Assembly: GCA_029448655.1 (NCBI GenBank)
Contig: JACCLO010000005.1
Coordinates: 124,001-188,000 of the forward strand
Origin: Wolfiporia cocos
Taxonomy: Eukaryota > Basidiomycota > Agaricomycetes > Polyporales > Phaeolaceae
DNA: 64,000 nucleotides
Direction: 5' to 3'
The notes beneath the pieces are model-generated. The model was not told the origin of the DNA and did not search any database. It saw only the letters and a list, made by a program, of their open reading frames with translations. Each line of letters begins with the position of its first letter. Within the stretch, counting starts at the first letter, position 1. The translations under genes were made by a program, and so were the position numbers. This document shows, in pieces, positions 18,718-31,367 of this stretch.

Positions 18718-19310
18718 TAGTGATGTGCAAAGCCCGGCTCAAAGCCGTGAGCCGGGCCTGGCCGAGCTGGCTTGAGCCAGGCCAAGCCGAGCCTTGGGGG
18801 CGGCTTACAACGGCTTAGGGCCTGGCTTGGATTGTGAGCCAGCCGTAGCTGAGCCCTGAGCCGGTGGCTTTAGGCGTGCAACTGTAGCTTTGTTGTAATG
18901 AGCAAAAATAGGTCCGTTGGTACAAGATTTTGCATACTTTCATCTATTTCTCAACAACCATACAATGACTTTGACTCGTGCAGAACTTCATAACTATTGC
19001 AATCAGGGTTGCGATTGGGGTTGCGATCGAGACCTAGATTTTTCGTCGGTGTCATGGGCAGTTATAAAAGTACTTGTAGATCAGGACAACAATAAATAGT
19101 GGACATATGTGCATTCTGAATGTGTTGTGCTGCAATTTTGAGCTGTACAAACCAATAACTTTGAGGTCCTTCCTGATTGCCTATAAGCCCTGGCCTGAGC
19201 CTGAGCCAGGCCCGAGCCAGCCTGAGCCGTCAGGGAGGGCCCGGCCTGACATTTCGCTGAGCCCGAGCCCTTCAAAGCCGGGCCCAAGCCCCGGGCTTTG
19301 CACATCACTA
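18718..19310. mobile_element. hAT-type MITE (593 bp)
   Basis: A perfect 20-bp terminal inverted repeat, TAGTGATGTGCAAAGCCCGG, occurs at 18718-18737 and inverted at 19291-19310. GC-rich GCCCGG/GAGCC-type subterminal repeats follow. The flanks are ATTGTGGG (18710-18717) and ATCGTGGG (19311-19318), an 8-bp target duplication with one mismatch. TAGTGATG ends and 8-bp TSD are typical of hAT. No transposase is encoded. Confidence 0.85.
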
Positions 19311-19319
19311 ATCGTGGGA

Positions 19320-20930
19320 AGATCAAGTGTTTGTGATATTGTAGATAAGCAAAGTACTAGCCTATGCAACCTTATATTGTAATTACTGGTTGTTGTTGCC
19401 ATTCAGGTCACTAGGCCAGGGCTCAACCGCTTGGCCCAGCTTGGCCTGAGACACAAGCCAGGCCCTGGACTTGACACAAGCACAACCTCAGAGACACACC
19501 GGGGGAAGGGGGATCGCGTGAAAGTGCCTTCCTGGTCCAGGCATCTAAGGCTGAAATGGCTAAGACAAGTCTGAGGTTCACTCGAGACTGTCTGGCATTT
19601 ATATAGTCCTACATATGTTTGTACATGTTATGGCGCCTCGGCGCTGAGGTAATCTACGTGCTACATGGTGGCCAGTAAGGGCATCGGAGCGCGAGCGCTG
19701 GTATGGCTGGGGGAGCGCTGGATGGCTATGGCAACATAGCGGGATAGGCCCGATCGGTGGTTCTCGTCGATTAAGGGTTCGCCGGTAATGGCGGGGTTCT
19801 ATGTCCGTGATCGGGGCGTCTGCTGTCTGGGTTCCCAAGGACTGGTACTGAGGGGAAGGCACGTGGCGGCCCAGGTTCCCACGTGCTGGTACTAAAGGAT
19901 GACATCTGCCAGGACTGTGGACTGGCCAGTACAGGCCATGCGTGACGTAGGGTGATTGAGTGTGATCGACTGCGATCGGTACGTAGAGTCCTGTGACTGC
20001 TAGGGTTCTCAGCCGTACAGGTGCTGCCCTGAGGTCAGTGTTCCTCGTAGACTAGGGTAGCTGGGGTTTAAGGCCTCCCTTGGGCCTTAGTCCGTATGGT
20101 GCATAGTCCATGCCTGTAATGGTGTTAAGTCCTTGGTCGGTAATGACCGGATAGCCAGTAATGGCGGTGGTTTGTAGAGATGGGAGGCGTAGGGTTCGGT
20201 TGGTCGGGTGGACAGGGTCCTAGCCGTGAGTCTGGATGGTTGTGACCTGATGAGGTGTGGTCCAGGTAGCAATGGGTTGGTCTGGTTAGGTGCTACTGGG
20301 CTCATCGTAGTTGGTTGGAGTCACGTGACTGTTAGTGGCTTTATGTTGGACTGGACGTGTGGTCTGGGACTAGGGTTCTTAGGTGGGGCTGGTGATGCTG
20401 TTGGCTAGTGCCCGTAGTGGTACATGCGTAGGGCTTGGTTCTAGCTGAGGTGACAAGACCACCCTGGGCCCTCAGAGCTAACTGGGGTGAGGCGGGCAGA
20501 AGAACACCAAGTTCAGAATGGAGTCTGAACTCAACGCTCAACCCCCTATATATATTATCGTAGCGTATGTGTAGGTTATGGTATGTGTGTAAGTATTAGG
20601 CCAGTAATGGCCATGTTTGAGGCTAAGCTAAGACTACGTAGGGGATCTGCCTACTAGTCTGTGTAAAGTCTATATGTTATTAGTAACACGTCCGTACTGT
20701 CGGTGTGGGAATGTGTACTGCGGCGTGTGTTGTGGGCGCTGATCTATGTGAAATATGATAGAAGCCGCTGCTTTGGAGCGTGAAGAGTGATATCACCTTT
20801 TTGCCCGTGACATGAGGCATCGGGTTTCCAGCCTCAGGGGTGCTCTTGATGATCGGAAAAGGTACTGTGCCTAGAAGCTTGAAATTGGTGTGTGACAGGA
20901 CTACCCCAAGCCATAATGTAAAGCACAGCA
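19320..20930. other. Repeat-derived sequence, unclassified
   Basis: No supported gene. The segment has GC-rich blocks with a recurring GTAATGGC-like motif (about 19783, 20117, 20142, 20156, 20600) and two TATA-like stretches (about 19600 and 20550). It is probably a patchwork of old LTR fragments; no termini were found. Confidence 0.4.
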
Positions 20931-20997
20931 TGGCCTGGCCTAAGTAGGGCTTGGCCCAGTATGGCCACAGCCCAAAGCCTGGCCTGGCACATCACTA
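20931..20997. repeat. Fragment of a hAT MITE end
   Basis: GGCCTGGCACATCACTA at the right end matches the terminus of the MITE at 19310 (CACATCACTA) and is preceded by similar GGCCTGGC/GCTTGGCC subterminal repeats. No partner end was located. Confidence 0.45.
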
Positions 20998-21278
20998 CAT
21001 AGATTAATGCAAACCTAGCTAGAAACTATGTGCTTCTGGAAAAAGGCAATCTGCAGGTTGATATCCCTGATGGAAGTCCCTCAACCATGTATATTCCAAT
21101 TATCAGTGCTTTGTATATGTATATCATATGGTTATTGTGTTACTATCTCATTCCTTGCCACAGTAAAGATATGTGATTGTAGCAAACTCAAGAAGCAACC
21201 TGTCTGTCAGAACTCATACCATCCTGCTTAACCCCTATTGTGATGATCCAGGTTATGGGTCTCATGCTGATCCAGATT

Positions 21279-24200
21279 CTACACATCAGCCTGGCCCGAC
21301 GCTGCTGGTGTATAACTGGGTGGGGCATCTAACTCGCTGCCACTAGTCCCACCCTCGATCCCTTGCATGACTCGCAAGAGCCTGTCCACCTCCGTACGCA
21401 ATGCTTGCAAATCCCGCAAACCTGTCCCCTCAGCCTCTTCCAGAGTGACGGAAGCAGGCTCGGTAGGCAACAATGACGCGTTTGTCGTGGACAGCGCAGA
21501 CGTGCCCCACACATGCTCGCGGCGGTGCCCCTTCCATGGAGCCAAATTCTTTGCGCCTTCATACGCAACGTCGGGTGTGGCAGCAAGGCTGACGGGTTCA
21601 GCGTGTGTTGATGACGAAGCGACCATCTCACGCATTCCGAACGGCGTGTACGCATACGAGCCTGTCTCGTTAGCAGCTCGGCGCCGACGCACACGGCATC
21701 GGCAGAGGAGGAAAGCCACGAGGGCGAACAGGAGCACGCTTCCAACACCACCGACGACACCGCCGACAATTGCGCCAATGTTAGAATGAGAGCTGGTGTC
21801 GGTGTATCCGTACCCGCCATTCCCGGGGCGCTGTGGGCTTGGGATTCCTGTGCTTCCGTTGATTGCAATGGACTTGTTAGTCAGACTAAATGAATCACCG
21901 AGCAACAAAAATCAACCTGCAGGTATCAGAGGCAAGAAATAATTACTCACTCGAGCGCAAGCGGCGCGAACACCGCCCCCAACGCGGGACTGAAACCAAG
22001 CATATGAATCAGATGAGAACCACGCAGCAGGCATACAGCGCAAATACCTGGCCATACCGCCTGTTGCCACGCCTGTGACAACATCATACTGTGCGGAGAA
22101 CACGCCCGCCGAGCCGTTGTACGACGCGTGTTCCCAGAGAAGCTTGAGCAGGTCCTGTCGCACCGTCGGATTCTGGGCTGATGCAGCGACGAATGCGAGC
22201 CATGCTGCGCTATGTGTGAGCGTCGCTTCACTTGACATTTCCGCAAACGGATAAATACGAGGGGATGCATGCACGCACCGGAGCTCCCTAGATCCTGCGC
22301 GGCGCTGGATATGGGCAGACCGTAATTCCCCGCTGTGGAGTCTTCAGTCTACCGAGCTGCGAGTAAATGAGGAAAGGCTGATTGCTCTGCACACCTGAGA
22401 CAGACCCGATAAGCGATTGGTAAAACTCCGTCTGCATCTGGTAGATCTATATTACTCCTTAGAATTCACTCGATGTCTGTTTGTCAATTTGGAGTGTCTC
22501 AACCAACCTCTTGGCTGACCAATCCAGTGCCGAGGAGCATGTCCGCATACAGGTTGTACGCAAGCACCCACGAGCTCGCACCGCTTCCGTAGGTGAACGG
22601 AAGGTGCGAAGCACTTCCCGCGAGCACGAGGGATTGCCATGAGTGCATGAAAGACGTTGCCGTGGACTAAGTCACTCGTTGAGAAGACCTCAAAGACGAT
22701 AGAAATGCGGGCAATCAACTCACGGCATATCTAGTGGCGTCGGTGGTGTTGCCCATGATGTGACTCATCTCGGACATGGCATAGATCGCAATGATGCCCT
22801 TGACCGCAAGGTTCGTCATATTCGCCGCGTTCTGCTCGTCTGCATCGGCCCTAACTCATCGATCAGATGGGAGAAAAATTATAATCGCAAGGCAATATGA
22901 TTGCAAAAGAGATACGTACTGTCCTGTGGGAGTAAGGGTATTCTGCGTTAGATAGTCTGCCCACGCCCTCAGACGATTGTACTGTGCAAAATCGTCGAAT
23001 TAACGCGAAAAGTTAGCGCTCTGCTCTTATTGCGGGGATGTAAACGACATAATGCGGGCGGGGGAACGTACATAAGTGCTGATGAGCGAGCCGTCGCCCG
23101 AATACCGCGCATGAGCTAGGGTCATGATCAGCATGTTTCCTGATTCTGTAGCGTCACATGACAAGTCAGAGGGGCATCGGATACTGAGAGGCCACTACCG
23201 GGAACTGACGTTCAACTCCCCGATTATGCGCCGCCAGGTCACTCGTCGCATTCGGATAGGCGGCACCTATAGTCGGTCAGGAGAGGCTGCATATTGGTAA
23301 CACAGCTCAAAATAGACGGACCAATATCTTGCGCAGCGTACGGCAGTGTGTTGTTTGCGACATCTTGCGATTCAAGAAGCGCAGCAAGAAGCGGCCGTCC
23401 AAGCGATGCATTGACGTACAAAAATGCAGGGAATGCAGCGTACAGCTGCTCTACCGGGTTTACTCGTCTGCGTTCAATGAAACAGCTCTGTGAGTTGAAT
23501 TGTCGACGCGACGACTAGACGCGCTCACCTGCTGTTTCCCATGTCTTTCATGAATATCCTCACGTCGTCCGCGTTCCAACCGTTAGACGGATCAGACGGC
23601 ACGGCGATATCGAGCGCGCCGAAGATCTGGCGCGCGGCTAGTGCGACAATATTTGTATATTGCGCGGATATCGACGACGCGTTGTTCATCAACCCGTCAT
23701 CGAACACCTGTGCGCGCGCCAGCGCATCTGTGTAGTCAGTCACGAAGTCTTCCACCTAAAGAGGTGATAGGAAGCTATCGATGTCTGGACAATGTCTAGC
23801 GAGAGAAACTCAAGCACTCACGATCCCAAGCATGTCGGAGCTTTGTGTGACAAAGTACGGGCTATACATCCGACTTTCCCCGGAGGCGGATGTATAATTG
23901 ATTGAGGGATCGCGCACGTATCCTACTGTGAACACCACCGGGTCCTGCATCGAGCTGATCGTCCCGAGATTAGTCGCAAGCGCGAGCACGTTCACGTTCG
24001 GGCCTCTGTGAGTAGAGCACCCGTCAGCGTCGCGTAAGCTATGCATGGAATGCAAATATGGGTGGCAGGCACATACAGAGAGAGAGAGCCGGAAGAGGCA
24101 TTGGCAATGGCATCTGTGTCGGAAAGGTTCCCGTTGCCGATGAAGTAGCTGTCGACAGCAACGTATCCGCCAACTGTGTAGCTCACAATACCCGAAGTCT

Positions 24201-25108
24201 GTTTCGAGTGAAGTCTATGTCAGCCGATAACAAATGCCACAACATCAACATACGGACATCGGGGATTGCAAAGTACAATGTCCCATCTGTCGCCTGCTGG
24301 TTGACATCAGTAAACGGCTGAGCGTCTACCTGATGCGCCTGATGTATAAGTATCCCGCTTTCCGTAACATTCGTGCTCCATGTGGCAGTAGCGCTATAAT
24401 TCCCAGAAACCCATTCTGCATGACATAAGGCGGTGTTTCAAGCTTACGCAAAGAGAACAACGACCGACCAAGAGATAGATGTGAGAAGACCTGAAAACTG
24501 TGCGGCTTGCCGTCATTCGATTGTGCGCTGACTGAGACGTACGAAAACGGCATGGACTGTTTGACCCAGTCTACCGGCTACACAAGTATCCCGTGTCAGT
24601 GCGCTGGTCACAATCGGCGATCTGGATGACAAGCATGCCTCTATGGGAGTGAAGTACGTGACAGTGAGGTCCATTGCGCCCGCCTGGAAAGCCATAATGG
24701 TACGCGTCGGTGTGATCGTCGTTTCTAATAGAGTGGCAGTAGCGACGGCGCTGCCTCCATATGTTCCCATCCACTTGTATGTGAAATTGTCTACCCGAAC
24801 GAGCCCCTGCCACTCGAGCACCTGTTGGTGGCGAGAATACATTAGAGTGAATAAGATCAATCGCAGGGCTCACAAGAGCCATGGACAGAACAGCGTACCG
24901 CATTTGAGGTCTGGGTCCAGAATATCGGCCATCCGCTGGCTGTGTTGTTCGCGGAAATGACAGTCTCCGACCAAGTATTGAAAAACGGTGAGCGGACGGT
25001 AAGCGGGACAGCTGCGGGCCAAAAGGTCTGTTGGGCATATGAAAGTGGGATATGCGCTAATGTGAGAAGGAGGCACGCAGAAGGCAGCAGGGAATAGCCA
25101 GTGCGCAT
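21279..25108 (-). CDS. Glutaminase A-like secreted/membrane-anchored protein (spliced)
   Basis: The ATG at 25108 begins a signal peptide (MRTGYSLLPSACLLLTLAHI) followed by QTFWPAAVPLTVRSPFFNTW, the start of fungal GtaA-type glutaminases (DUF5127/DUF4965/DUF1793 architecture). Later exons carry RVDNFTYKWMGTYGG, QSMPFSYVSVSAQS, ASLGRPLLAALLESQD, YAAQDIG and MLIMTLAHARYSGDGS, in family order. The last exons join MASPALGAVFAPLALED (introns starting GTATTTG and GTGAGTAA) to a linker. Unlike the secreted ascomycete enzyme, it ends with one transmembrane helix (GVGSVLLFALVAFLLC), an RRRR stop-transfer motif and a cytoplasmic tail. About ten short introns; only some boundaries resolved. Expected role: release of glutamate from glutamine outside the cell. 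Confidence 0.82.
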
Positions 25109-25720
25109 GGTAAGCTTTCCAGAGACGGATAGAGGGGGTGGAGAGGGCACTGGGTCGATGTATGCTTTATCTCATGCATCTTGCACTGACAGTACCTGTG
25201 TCGGTTGACAGTTGCTACCAACAGTCATATGCGCTGGGATATCAACAAAGCAGGGTCTGATCGATCTGATCAAGTATAAATTCAGTATGTGGCGTATAAG
25301 GTGTAGAGAAGCACATGCTGTCCTTGCCCATCTCAACCCCATACACGGTCACATTACTTGAATTCTCGGGCTGATGTGTTCATCCAGCCTACTTCCCATG
25401 GCCATGACTGAGATAAACATGTCCTTTGAGAAGGTAGGGTGCCATCTATTTCTGCGGGTAACCCCCAGTCATCAATCAGGTGCATCTATCGGTGCACAGT
25501 TTGTTCCGATTGTCCTCCGGATTGACCTCATGAGCATGCTGTCGCTTACGGTCGTCTCAAGTGTCACGATGCGGAACGTTTGATGTAGTGGCCTGGTCTA
25601 TGAGTTCTGCCGTAAGCACATGAGTGGCACCTCTTTGAAACATAGTTGAGTAATGTGTGGTCTGTTACCCTGAGCATTGATTATCATTCGCAGTGATCGT
25701 GAGCGGAGTGTGCTTGATAG
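25109..25720. other. Intergenic region upstream of the glutaminase-like gene
   Basis: No coding frame with recognisable similarity. It should contain the promoter of the minus-strand gene starting at 25108; no clear TATA box was picked out. Confidence 0.4.
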
Positions 25721-25721
25721 A

Positions 25722-26138
25722 TTACCGGAGTATGTCAGAGACGAAAAATTTCCTTGTGGCATCAATCAAACGCTCAGCAACCCTGCCGCCGGCTCGTACG
25801 ATAAGATGACCGCCCGTCTGCCGCGCGCCGCAACCTGTACTCTCGTCGATGCCCTCGCCAGTGCTCCCTGTGAGCCCCCGCTTGTGCTTTAAAGGAGGCT
25901 TCTGCGAGGACGGCAACGCCCCATACTGTCTGCTCAGCCTTGCTTCCGGGTTGTCCACTTCGCCATTGTCGATAGCCGCCGCGAGTCTCTTGTGCTTCCG
26001 CGACCGCGCGATGAATACCATCTCTGCACTGATCACATGCTCGAGCTCGGTGTCCTGGTCGCTCGAGTCCGTCCGCTGACCGTTCGGTCCTCTACTCTGG
26101 CCGCTCCTCGTCTTCTCCCTACCCGTGGACCCTGCCAC
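25722..26138 (-). other. Open frame downstream of the Crinkler-like gene, status unknown
   Basis: A 138-codon frame without recognised family. It is hydrophilic, with ELEHVISAEMVFIARSRKHK and a basic/low-complexity tail. It could be an additional C-terminal exon of the gene at 26149-28180 or non-coding. No strong splice pair joins the two. Confidence 0.25.
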
Positions 26139-26148
26139 CCTGCGGCCG

Positions 26149-28180
26149 CTACTTCTCCCACCTGCGGTCGAAGCGACGCCAGTCCTTTAATTCTACCGCA
26201 GCGCACTCCTTCAGGTCTTGCAACTCAAGATGATACACATTTCCTAGCTTGTCTCTATGTGAGTTTGCAACCTGGAAATTCCCCACAAAATCGCCACTCA
26301 AAGGAGGTATCGCCACGACAAGATTGATAGACTTCACGCAGCATGTATATAGCCAGTCCAGACCAGCCGTAGAGATATTGTGCCTATCAGAGACAGTCGC
26401 CTTGAAGATGGTTGCACACCGAGGACCCTCGTCGTATACAAAGGCATCGAATGTGGGCTGAAACTCAGCTCGAGGGATGTAGAATTTGCTCCGCAATATC
26501 TGTCTGTCTCCTTGCGAGAAGTAGTAGCGACCCAAACGATCGAACTCCTCGACTGGGAGATCGACCTGATCGTTTACTATAGCCACCATGTGGCCTGGAC
26601 AACCCAAACGAAGATACCGGAGGGGAGAGCTGAGGCCGTTGGAATGCCAATATGTGTTCTCTTTTACCCCTGCGCTCGTTTTTATGGCAGTCATAGGCCG
26701 TTCACCGCCATTGCGGAACTTGGCAAGGAGCCTTATAAGAGGTGACCGGCGGCAGCCCTGGTATAAGAATTCCTGATGAATAGCTGATATAGCAAATCGG
26801 CGGCCTGCTCAGTGGTCTTTTCCGAGCTGCTTCGATACCATATACGACAGGTATGCAGTGGGTATCTGCAGGTCGAATTTCTTTCGGTTACCAGGAGATG
26901 GGGTGGCGACGAAGATATCATGAATAATTGCGCCGTCTATCTCCGCAGAGACAGTACGGTCAAGCAACTCAGAGAAGTTCTCCCTATTCAGCCTGCTGAT
27001 TTTGAGGTGAAATTCATCCGCATAGTCTTTTAGCATTGCCGCTTGGAAAAACACTCGACGAGCAGACGTAAGGAGTTGAGAGAAATCTGCGAGGTCTGAT
27101 TCTGAGGGCTTCTCGGAACCTTCCCACGCTTGCAGATCCCGGCTATTCATTGCTCTCAACGATGAAGGAAGCGAGGATGACATACCCAATGATGCGCTCT
27201 CCAAGGGACCATGGTGCCATCCAGAACCTCGGCACTCGTCCTGCACCTTTCCTCGTCCAATTAGCGCGCTGGCTCCACGAAGACGCCGTCTGCAGTATGA
27301 AGCCTCCACAAGCGTAGCAGAGTTCAGGATATACCGGAGGTACCCCTTTCAATCGTTAATTGGGCCGACTCAAAACCATGTTGCACGGAGGATGTAAACT
27401 GCAGATTATCCTTCATCTTGATGGGCGGAACAGAGAAGACACCCTCATCATTTAGGACATAGACTTCCTCATTGTCCCTCTGGAAGGTGGTGGTTTGGCG
27501 AGCGAGGAGGCGGAGGGCAAGCGCATAATTCAGGAACGCGCTCTTTCCTAGAGGTATAGTGAGCAGGTACAGTGAGCTAGAAGACAAAAGAGCGAGAACG
27601 ACAGGTAACTTCACCGACTCCAGGACTACCGGTCGCAATTGCACCAACCGCATCGTATTCGCTTTGTGGAGAGTTGACAAAGGGATTGGGGAAGAACTGG
27701 GTATCTGCACCAACGCCCCTAGCTTCATTACTCCCATCGTCATCGCCGTTGCTTGTCCTTCCTTGTACAGTATCGTCGATGATATCCCATAACATGCTTG
27801 GATATTCACCCCTGACGAATATTGACAACAGTCTGAAAGTCCGAAGTAAGTACACAGGTGAAGCTGACTCCTCGTCCCAATGAAGTACATTGGGGTCTCT
27901 TGGAAGTCTAGCTTGTGCTCGTGGTGGGCGTGCGACGGAGAGTGGATAGAAGAGCTTCCTGGGGTTTCCTTGCCGCCAGGCAATCTCATGGAGTCTGGCT
28001 CAAGAGCCTGCGTAAGTCCTGTTATTGAGCACAAAACCTTTTTGCACCGTTGTACGTCTTCACGGAGAGAGGAGGGTCTGCATGTCGACAAAGAAGAAAT
28101 GGAGGGCGAACGATCCAATACCAGCCGCCTGCCGCGTCGCCCAACACTGGCGTCTAGTTGCGAGCTTGCACTGCGCAAGA
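26149..28180 (-). pseudogene. Crinkler/RHS-type P-loop NTPase, probably damaged
   Basis: Exons join IFVRGEYPSMLWDIID and GAIATGSPGVG to KSAFLNYALALRLLARQ across a 67-nt intron (27614 to 27548), giving an intact Walker A GSPGVGKS. It resembles the Crinkler/retrotransposon-hot-spot NTPases that are abundant in basidiomycetes. VYVLNDEGVF follows. Downstream segments match the family's C-terminal part: FDLQIPTAYLSYMVSKQL, AADLLYQLFIRNSYTRAAAG, LLAKFRNGGERPM, and QPTFDAFVYDEG with ATIFKATVSDRHN. Between about 26830 and 26735 the family-like sequence switches frame twice, with no obvious intron at the switches. Either a 1-nt insertion and 1-nt deletion have occurred, or an about 80-nt intron (starting GTATCGAAG, ending ATACCAG) removes this block. 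The N-terminus is unresolved, so the start is approximate. Confidence 0.6.
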
Positions 28181-28299
28181 CATATGGCGTTGCATGAATG
28201 GTCTATCGTACGTATCTCTTGCAGCGACGTGAGCAGAGCAGCCGGCGACGAAGCTTCTAGCAGCCAATTAGTGATTACCCCGCCACGATTGCTACGCAC

Positions 28300-28886
28300 G
28301 ATGCGAAAGCAATAAACGAGTCATCTGGGTCAGCGAATCTTCCTCGCCGACTCATCATCCTCGAATTCCGCGCGCAAACGGGCATGTCCTCTGACCTCTG
28401 TTGTGTCCAGCTTCCCGTGATTACACCAGTTGATTTCATGTTGTGAACATGGTTCAGAAAGTGCCCGTGTCGTTTTCATCCAAGGAGGGTTCTGTATCTA
28501 ATCTACTGATCATGATTTACAGTTATCTAGATCTAATCAGACTAACACTATGCTGAAATGAACTTGCCAGACGATCTGTCTCTCCGGCAATGTTTCATGA
28601 TGGCCTCCTCGATGATCGCGACATATACCAGCAGTCATGCGTCAATGCGCGACAGCATTTGGAAATGGAACTGATCCATCAACGTGCCCTGTGACAAATA
28701 TCGACGAGCACGCACGATATCGCTATCATGCAACTGCATTCTCTCTTGTCCCACTTCAAGGCGTATGTTTCCGCTCCACCTTCTTGACTTTCTCTGGTGG
28801 TCATCGTGAACGCTGCGGGTTGCTTCCTACAATCAGTACGCACTCCTCAGCTCGTTGGGTGGCATCCTACTTGGCTGCTTGAGGTT
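28300..28886. other. Intergenic region upstream of the permease
   Basis: Nothing recognised in either frame set. The segment is the presumed divergent promoter of the minus-strand NTPase gene and the plus-strand permease. Confidence 0.4.
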
Positions 28887-31367
28887 ATGGAGAGACGGTG
28901 TGAAGGACACGCAACTACCTCTGCTCCCATCAGCTCCTCTTCGGATGCAGACGAGAAGAATATCAATGCTCTCGAAGTCACACCTGCTCTCCAGAAGGTA
29001 GAGACAGCTTGCACTCCCCCATCTACCGAGGATGAGAGCAGCGGGCAACATGCTTCGACGAGTATGTGGGCTGTATGGCGTCGCTGGCTATCAGGAAATG
29101 CTTCTGCTTCACACGAGACGCAGCGCGGGATGCATGCCCGACATTTGATGATGATTGGTATGTCAACAATTTTCCCGGCCTCGTTCGTACGAGCCTTGTC
29201 GAAGCACGCGCTTGCGACGATAAGAGTGGGCGAATTCTTCTAATCTTATATTGATCATGACACAGCTATTGGAGGGACAATAGGGACTGGCATCTTTTTG
29301 AGCGCGGGATCTGTTCGTTCTACTCAAGTTTAGGGAGATGGTACAGTAACTCATATGACGAATAGGCAGTCGCGCTCGCGGGCCCAGGAAGTGCGCTGAT
29401 TTCGTACGTGATCGTTGGCGTATTCTGCTATGCAGTCGTTATATCACTGTATGTATCTCTTGCTATGTGTGCTATCTCGCAAATTTACAGCGTCATGGGC
29501 AACTCTATGACATCTCCGTTCGCTATGCAGAGGCGAGATGGCATCATACATACCGGTCTCCGGAAGCTTTGCGGTCTTTGGGACACGTTTCGTGGGGCCT
29601 GCGCTGGGTTTCACGCTCGGTGAGTAACTACTACAGTATGGAACATGCAGGACGTAAACCACATATTTGCTAGGGTGGAACTATTGGCTACAATGGTGAG
29701 TTTCCGGCGCCCCTATGGATCAGTAAAGCTCATTGAGGCATGCCATGTTTATGCATATAGGACCCTGTCAATACGTACGCAGCATATACTTAATGTTATT
29801 CAACCACTCACTCGTTCACTCTAGCAAGCGAATTGACTGCGGCAGCCGTGATCCTCCAAGTTTGTGCAACCAACATGTTGTGCTTGTGGGTAGCACTGAT
29901 CACCATGCAGTTCTGGGACTCGCGGATTCAAGCATGGGAGTGGGCGTTGGTCATCATTGTCCCCGTGTTCATTATGCAATTGATTCATGTTCGTGTGTAT
30001 GGTGCGTGGCTTTCTGCTGTAACCCCTGGGGGACTCTCACGCAAATATATAGGAGAGTCCGAATACTGGTTTGCGATGATCAAAGTGTTGCTCATTGTGC
30101 TTTTCATCATTGTCGGGCTGATCTATGACTGGGGTGGCGTAAAGAAGCATCCAGGGCCTGTACGTGATCTTCCCGGTTGTTGTTCGAATCACTCCTTGAT
30201 CGCAATATAGGGCCTGTCCAACTTCCACAACGGACAGGCATTCATAGGTGGATTCGCCTCCTTTGCGCAGACGTTCGCCTACGCGTTCTACTCCTACGGT
30301 GGCGTGGAGCTGGTATCTCTTGCAGCGGGGGAATCCGCAACGCCACATCAGAGCGTACCCCGTGCTGTGCGCGCCACATTCATACGCATCGTGCTATTTT
30401 ACGTTCTTACTGTGCTCACCATTGGACTATGCATTAATTGGGCAGATCCAACGTTGCTCAGCGCTGCTGATGGTGTGTAGTTGACTTCTCGACATCTTTA
30501 CCAAAATTAACGACCGGTGTCGGTCAGATTCGGATGTGACCGCGTCACCAGTAACAGTGGTATTTGTCCGTGCTGGTTTTGGAGTAGCCGCGCACGTCGT
30601 CAATGCCGTCCTGCTCACGGCGGTGTTATCAGCGACCAACTCCTGCTTCTATGCGAGCTCACGCATGCTGCTTTCACTCGCACGCTCCGGACACGCACCA
30701 GCCTTCCTTGGCTGGGTTAATTCTCGCGGCGTCCCTGTGCCCGCACTCGTAATGGCATTGGCCGCATCGTTCTTGACGTTTCTGACAACGATCTGGGGCG
30801 AGGGCATCGTATTTACGTGGCTGCTTAACCTGACCGGCATCTCTGCCTTGCTGACCTGGGGCTCTATCGGTCCCATATCACTGCGCTTCCGCTTGGCATG
30901 GAGGGCGCAGGGGCGCGATCTTGACGACCTCGCATATTGCCAGCCCTTGTTCCCTATTCTGCCACTCACGACTGTAGTACTCGCAATTTTGATGTTCGCC
31001 GCACAAGGCTATGCGGCAGTGGTCGAGCAGCCATTCGATTGGAAGGTACGCTGTATCTGTCAACTCTACGTTTTGGAAAGTGCATGTCATAAATAATATG
31101 CAGAACATTGTGGCTACATACATCGGGGTTGCTCTATACGCCCTACTCTATGCAGGCTACTCCTTATACGAGTTCTTCTGGCTGCGAAAATCTATGCACC
31201 TTGTTCCTCTCGTCGATGTCGACCTCGATACCGACGCCGTCTGGGCTCCTGGTGAAGGGCGGGCTCTGCGGCAGGTTGAACGTGAGCAGGCGGAGCAGAA
31301 AAACTTGGAGGAACGGCCTAGCCGCGTCAGGAGAGGGCTGAAGGCTATAGGCAGTCATCTCTGCTGA
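28887..31367 (+). CDS. Amino acid permease, fungal AAT/YAT family (spliced)
   Basis: The ATG at 28887 gives a long hydrophilic cytoplasmic N-terminus, then QRGMHARHLMMIAIGGTIGT, the family's first helix. Resolved exons are 28887-29157, 29266-29312, 29366-29448 and from 29531 to 29619. These restore GEMASYIPVSGSFAVFGTRF, a strongly conserved permease block. Later segments include WNYWLQW, ELTAAAVILQV, SEYWFAMIKVLLIVLF, FIGGFASFAQTFAYAFYSYG, GVELVSLAAGESATPHQSVP, and AVLLTAVLSATNSCFYASSR, with about twelve membrane helices overall. The cytoplasmic tail ends at the TGA at 31365-31367. Proton-coupled uptake of amino acids at the plasma membrane is the expected role; the substrate cannot be told. 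The exon around 29700-29820 is not fully resolved. Confidence 0.88.
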
